Below are positions 38,167-41,737 of a DNA stretch of 41,737 bases, in pieces. The translations under genes and the position numbers were made by a program. Source of the DNA: Hondaea fermentalgiana (Eukaryota; Sar; Bigyra; Thraustochytrida; Thraustochytriidae); assembly GCA_014084085.1 (NCBI GenBank), contig NPFB01000022.1, forward strand, positions 417,106 through 458,842, given 5' to 3'. A model generated the notes under the pieces. That model worked only from the letters and a program-made list of their open reading frames with translations. It had not been told where the DNA came from and did no database searches. How positions within the stretch are numbered: position 1 is the first letter of the stretch; the number at the start of each line of letters is the position of its first letter.

Positions 38167-39525
38167 CTACTTCTTCCTCTTGACGCGTTTCGCATTGGCA
38201 AAGCTCTGCCACGTCTTGGCCCGAGACTCCCGTGTTTCACGCATGTTTTCTTCTACCTTTTTCACAGACTGCCAATACGCTTGCTCGGACTGCTCCTTTT
38301 CTAGCTCGCGTTCATTGTATTTGCGCTTCATGAGTTCATTCTTACGACGTTCCCGTTCCCGTGTGGCAAATTCTAGCTTCACCTTGCGATCAATGGCGAC
38401 GTCCAACGTTCCAAGCTTTTCATCGACCTCAGCGGCGGAGAAGCCCTTGTCGAGAAGCTTTTCCCGTTCCGCAATCACCGAACCTTTGCATTGTTCAATA
38501 ATGGCCCGCACGCGACTGCGACTTCCATCATCCTGAAGTCGTTCATAGGCGCGTCTTACTTCGGCAAAGGCGTCTTCCGCGCGAGCGTCAGTGGTTTTAT
38601 CCGGGTGAACAAGCGTCGACAATTTATGGTATCGCTTCTTGACGTCAAAGGCCGTCGCTTGTTCGTTTTGAATGCCCAGAACCTGAAATGGGTTCGTGTT
38701 GATCCATTCGTGATTTTTGCAAAGAATTCTGTCGAGCTGATTGCTCGCGTTCCAGCCGGATGTTTCTTTGCTGTGATCCACAACGCTGCGCGGTCCCTCC
38801 GCAGTTGCGTCTTTTGCTTTGGGTCGGGCTTTTGCCTGCGCCAGATCGCTCTCGAGTGACTCAATATCGTTCATGAAGCTTGCAAGCGGGTCTTCCTCTT
38901 CTTCCTCCTCCTCCTCCTCCTCTTTCTCTTTTTCTTTCTCTTTCTCTGCGTCGGAACTCGCTGCAGGAACAGCAGCATCGCTTGTGGCAGAGGCTGAAGC
39001 TGGTTCCGCTTCTAGAGGAGTATCAGTAGCAGTGGTAGTATCAGCAGCAGCAGCATTATTAGGAGTAGCAGCGGTGGCAGTACCGGAGGAAGACGAGGAA
39101 CCCAGACGCGCACGACATTGCTCCGCGCCCTGGCAAAGGGTCAAGTTCTCTCCATCAACGCGAATACCCTCCTCGTATGCGAGAAGCGCATCTTGGACGC
39201 GCCCCAAATTCAAGAGGGCCGCGCCGCGTCGCCCATGGGCTTTCCCCCAAGTTGGCTTTCTTCGCAGACAAGCATCGGCGTCAGCAAGTGCATCCTCGTT
39301 CGCCTTATTGCGCAAATGCGCCGCAGAGCGGTTGCTCAGCAGCAGCGCAAGCGCCTCCTTCACGGCGTCCTCGCTCTCAAACGCCTCGCACGCCACGATC
39401 CCTCGCGAGTACGCAGTCACGGCCTCCTCCAGCTTGCCTTCCCGGAGCCGCGCGTTGCCCTCCTCGCGCGCCTTGGTCGCGGTCTCCACCGCCGCCTCGG
39501 CCGCCGTGGTTGGGTCTGCCGCCAT
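38167..39525 (-). CDS. TPR and J-domain protein with a DNAJC8-like C-terminal half
   Basis: This 452-residue co-chaperone has three TPRs at residues 14-125. They keep most of the Hsp70/Hsp90 EEVD-tail 'carboxylate clamp': Arg20 (usually Lys), Asn24, Asn65, Lys95 and Arg99. An Ala/Ser/Thr and poly-Glu linker (about 150-220) follows. The J-domain starts near 282 (NTNPFQVLGI) and has the HPD motif at 307-309. The rest is a long basic helical tail ending in WQSVKKVEENMRETRESRAKTWQSF. The J-domain plus tail resembles DNAJC8/SPF31, a spliceosome-associated J-protein that normally has no TPR. The frame opens upstream from a TTG; the ATG at 39525 begins MAADPTTAAE. It is divergent from the SfsA-like gene. 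A nuclear role is inferred from the DNAJC8 similarity. Confidence 0.87.
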   Translation of the reverse strand: MAADPTTAAEAAVETATKAREEGNARLREGKLEEAVTAYSRGIVACEAFESEDAVKEALALLLSNRSAAHLRNKANEDALADADACLRRKPTWGKAHGRRGAALLNLGRVQDALLAYEEGIRVDGENLTLCQGAEQCRARLGSSSSSGTATAATPNNAAAADTTTATDTPLEAEPASASATSDAAVPAASSDAEKEKEKEKEEEEEEEEEEDPLASFMNDIESLESDLAQAKARPKAKDATAEGPRSVVDHSKETSGWNASNQLDRILCKNHEWINTNPFQVLGIQNEQATAFDVKKRYHKLSTLVHPDKTTDARAEDAFAEVRRAYERLQDDGSRSRVRAIIEQCKGSVIAEREKLLDKGFSAAEVDEKLGTLDVAIDRKVKLEFATRERERRKNELMKRKYNERELEKEQSEQAYWQSVKKVEENMRETRESRAKTWQSFANAKRVKRKK

Positions 39526-39990
39526 GGCGCCTTCCCGGAGTCGCTCTGCCGCCACCAACAACTTACGCGCCGCTGCGAGCGGCGGGGGGGCGCCTCTGCC
39601 GCACGCCGTGCCGTCCGCGCGCGGGCTCCCTCCGCGTCCGTGCGCGCGAGTCCCGCGCCGAGAGACTTTGTGCTTTTGCTTTTGCTGGTGCTCTCCAAGC
39701 GAACGTGCCCTTCTTGCATTGGCCTCTCAACGGAGACACTGATGTGCGCAACGCAAACTTGCCGTATCCCCGTATCCCGATTCGTTCTGAATCTGTTCGC
39801 CGCGCACATTCGTTGTACGTGTATACGTAGCCATGAGCCTTTGGCGCCGGGTCCCTGGTGTCAACGCGCGGAAGAGCAAAACCCCAAAGGCCGCTCGCTT
39901 TGGTCAGTCGAAAAGACCAGGTTCACGGACGTAATAAGGGCGTGGAGCCCCGAGATCCGGACGGGTGCTGCGACCGCTTTAGAGTAGGAG
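39526..39990. other. Divergent region between J-domain and SfsA-like genes
   Basis: A 465-bp presumed bidirectional promoter with no repeats of note and no further gene recognised. The stretch next to the J-domain gene is GC-rich, and the middle (39720-39830) is nearer average composition. Confidence 0.55.
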
Positions 39991-40914
39991 ATGAGGCCGT
40001 TTGCATTTCCTGAGGCGCTCGTGCGCGGCGTCATCGAATCGAGGCCCAATCGCTTCGTCATGATGGTGCGACATGGAGACGCAGTCTATAGGTGTCATTG
40101 TCCGGTGACAGGAGACATTGCCGGCCTCGACTTTGGCCGCGGCGGCATCCCGTGCTTGCTGAGCAAAAACACCGCGCCCAAGGCCAAGACTGACTTCACC
40201 GTCGAAGCCATCTCGCTCGACAACGTCAACATTGCCACCGCGAACGAGGGTCAAGATGCTTCGTGGATTGGCATCAACCAGAATCGCGCCAATCGTTACG
40301 TGGAGCATTTCCTGAGGCAGGGAGGCTTGCTCGGTGCCTCACAGGAGGATCAAACGCACGTGGACGTTTCTGTGCCGTCACGAAAACGAAAGAAAACAAA
40401 GGCAAAGACGGTGACCAACGATGACGATCGACAGGCTACATTAAATTCGGACTCGGAAACGCAGAGCGAGACCGCAGAGGTCCAGAGAGAACGTGTGCTA
40501 GGAAAGTCCAAGATTGACTTTCTCATTGGCGACAACCACTTTTGCGAGGTCAAATCTCCTCTCGGGTCGATTCCCACCCGAGATCATCCCAACTTTGACC
40601 CCAAGCGCAAGCGACCCAATGTTGGCATCACGCATCGTCTCATCCGCCACTTCGATGATCTCAGTCTACTTCTCGAAACGGATCCGACAGCTGCGGCGTC
40701 CATTATCATTTTCTTCATGTATGATGCACCTATTTTTCGTCCGCCCACGACGGACGGCAAAAAGGCTCCTGCCAAGGAAAAAGAGCAGTACCGGACTGTT
40801 CTTCAGGCAAGCGCACGCGCGCGCGCCGCTGGTGTACGATTTTGGCAGCTCAACACGCGCATTACGCCGACGCACGTCCACTTCGTCTCTCACTTTGACT
40901 TGCCAGATCTATAG
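39991..40914 (+). CDS. SfsA-like protein with a PD-(D/E)XK nuclease-type fold
   Basis: This 307-residue homolog belongs to the bacterial SfsA ('sugar fermentation stimulation') family. These proteins pair an N-terminal OB-like DNA-binding domain with a restriction-endonuclease-like C-terminal domain; the cellular role is poorly defined even in bacteria. Visible family features: RPNRFVMMV, the HCPVTG motif, PCLLSKN, WIGINQNRAN, then KSKIDFLI with Asp176 and CEVKSPL with Glu186/Lys188 (the D...ExK catalytic triad). THRLIRHFDDL and a hydrophobic IIIFFMYDAPIF strand follow. Unlike bacterial members it has a ~45-residue insert (about 125-170) containing RKRKKTKAK, a likely nuclear localisation signal. 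The insert is acidic/Ser-rich afterwards. The ATG at 39991 gives a family-like start. It may be an old transfer from bacteria. Confidence 0.88.
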   Translation: MRPFAFPEALVRGVIESRPNRFVMMVRHGDAVYRCHCPVTGDIAGLDFGRGGIPCLLSKNTAPKAKTDFTVEAISLDNVNIATANEGQDASWIGINQNRANRYVEHFLRQGGLLGASQEDQTHVDVSVPSRKRKKTKAKTVTNDDDRQATLNSDSETQSETAEVQRERVLGKSKIDFLIGDNHFCEVKSPLGSIPTRDHPNFDPKRKRPNVGITHRLIRHFDDLSLLLETDPTAAASIIIFFMYDAPIFRPPTTDGKKAPAKEKEQYRTVLQASARARAAGVRFWQLNTRITPTHVHFVSHFDLPDL

Positions 40915-41412
40915 AAAGCTGTGCACCAAGTGCACGAATTGTAGGGGAGACGAGATACACATACATAAGCCTATACCAGTATTTCTTCTCTGTGCAAGGG
41001 AAGCTCTTACTCACTTCTTTTCCTGCATCAAAAGCAGTCGGTTGTGTGTTGCATGGCAGACTGTACTTATCGTTTCCAAGGTTGGTAGGTAGTCCTGTCA
41101 CCATAATGGAAACCAGTTAGCCGAACCTTGATCGACTCTAGGCCCTACATCTTCTTTTCTTTTCTTTTCTTTTCTTTTCTTTTCTTTTCTTTTCTTGTTC
41201 GCGCCAAGCGCACCAAGCTCAAGTCTCACGTGGCTGTCATTTTCGATCGAAGCCTCCCCGCGATCAACATCATCATCATCCTCACCGAAGCTAGCGGCAC
41301 ATCCATCATTCATTCATTCACTCATCCATCCATCGCCATCTTCCCCCGCTGGCCAAGCTACTCATTCTCCCCCCACCCAAGATACCCCGCCCCTACTAGC
41401 AGCACAGCGTGC
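40915..41412. other. Intergenic region with (TTTTC)n microsatellite
   Basis: These 498 bp hold the SfsA-like 3' flank, then ~45 bp of TTTTC/TTTCT pentamers (41151-41196), CATC/CATT tetranucleotide repeats (41270-41332) and a C-rich stretch leading to a possible gene start. No coding frame was recognised inside. Confidence 0.6.
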
Positions 41413-41737
41413 ATGCCCGAGGTCGACCCCTCCCTCCCGCTTCGCGTCCGGGTCGAGATCGTCGACGCCCTCGATCGGATCGCCAGGTCCATCGAGTTCT
41501 CCCGCGGCGTCTCCCCGCCGGCCGTCGAGTCGAGTCGGGCCTGTCTTCGCTCAGTGGCCGCTTTCCAGGCGCCATGCATGACAGCCGCGCATGAACATGA
41601 ACATGAACAGAGCATAACCGCAAGCCCCGGAGGCGCTTCGAGCGAGCGCGCGCGGCGAGCGCTTGAGCGAGCGAGCGCAGGCGCGAGGCCGCGAGCCCTG
41701 CTGCGCGCGGCCCGGGCAGACGCGCGAGGCCTCGCGC
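41413..41737 (+). CDS. Possible 5' end of a further gene (runs off the window)
   Basis: An ATG at 41413 opens a frame with no stop to the window end (108 codons, partial). It begins MPEVDPSLPLRVRVEIVDAL, which reads like an ordinary amphipathic helix. From about residue 60 it becomes His/Glu repeats and Ala/Arg-rich sequence over very GC-rich DNA. No domain is recognised. The frame could be a first exon whose splice site lies in this stretch, or a chance opening. It is the only plus-strand frame here with an ATG and unbiased composition at its start. Confidence 0.35.
   Translation, partial: MPEVDPSLPLRVRVEIVDALDRIARSIEFSRGVSPPAVESSRACLRSVAAFQAPCMTAAHEHEHEQSITASPGGASSERARRALERASAGARPRALLRAARADARGLA

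Overview
This window is nuclear DNA from a protist eukaryote, most likely a stramenopile of the thraustochytrid (Labyrinthulomycete) type. The support is: long, mostly intron-free genes; soluble hybrid histidine kinases; a bZIP factor with a non-canonical basic region; a mevalonate-type isopentenyl diphosphate isomerase; and low-complexity inserts (poly-Q, N, H, D) in many proteins. The lineage is inferred from gene content and was not tested. There is one 100-N assembly gap (21270-21369).

Layout. 1-8.3 kb holds a CtIP/Sae2-type DNA-end resection factor (-), a CLP1-type RNA kinase / 3'-end processing factor (+) and a CCHC/CCCH-zinc-finger terminal nucleotidyltransferase (-). 8.3-16.3 kb holds a Sec14/CRAL-TRIO protein (-), a bZIP factor (+) and a nucleic-acid-binding protein with three C2H2 fingers (-). 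16.3-27.8 kb holds two tandem paralogous hybrid histidine kinases (+,+) facing a large orphan protein (-). 27.8-33.5 kb is a 5.7-kb gene desert full of simple repeats. 33.5-41.7 kb holds mitochondrial ribosomal protein uL13m (-), an N-terminally anchored DUF7064-like protein (+), IPP isomerase with an intron (-), a TPR-J-domain protein resembling DNAJC8 (-), an SfsA-like PD-(D/E)XK protein (+) and the start of a possible further gene (+, runs off the edge).

Most genes are intact single open frames from ATG to stop. The exception is IPP isomerase, whose start and first 8 codons lie in a separate exon behind a 302-bp GT-AG intron. Composition is inverted from the usual eukaryotic pattern. Long 5' (divergent or upstream) intergenic regions are very GC-rich and packed with 4-5-bp microsatellites. 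Convergent 3'-3' regions are AT-richer, and two of them carry local tandem duplications.

No operon-like pathway is evident. RNA 3'-end and tailing functions (CLP1, nucleotidyltransferase, DNAJC8-like splicing chaperone, zinc-finger protein) and signalling (two kinases, bZIP) recur. The best candidates for new biology are the tandem kinases with a shared divergent N-terminal domain and interrupted ATPase domains, the bZIP with Ile in place of the invariant Asn, the TPR-DNAJC8 architecture, the eukaryotic SfsA with a basic insert, and a ~22-bp iterated element upstream of both the bZIP and the first kinase.
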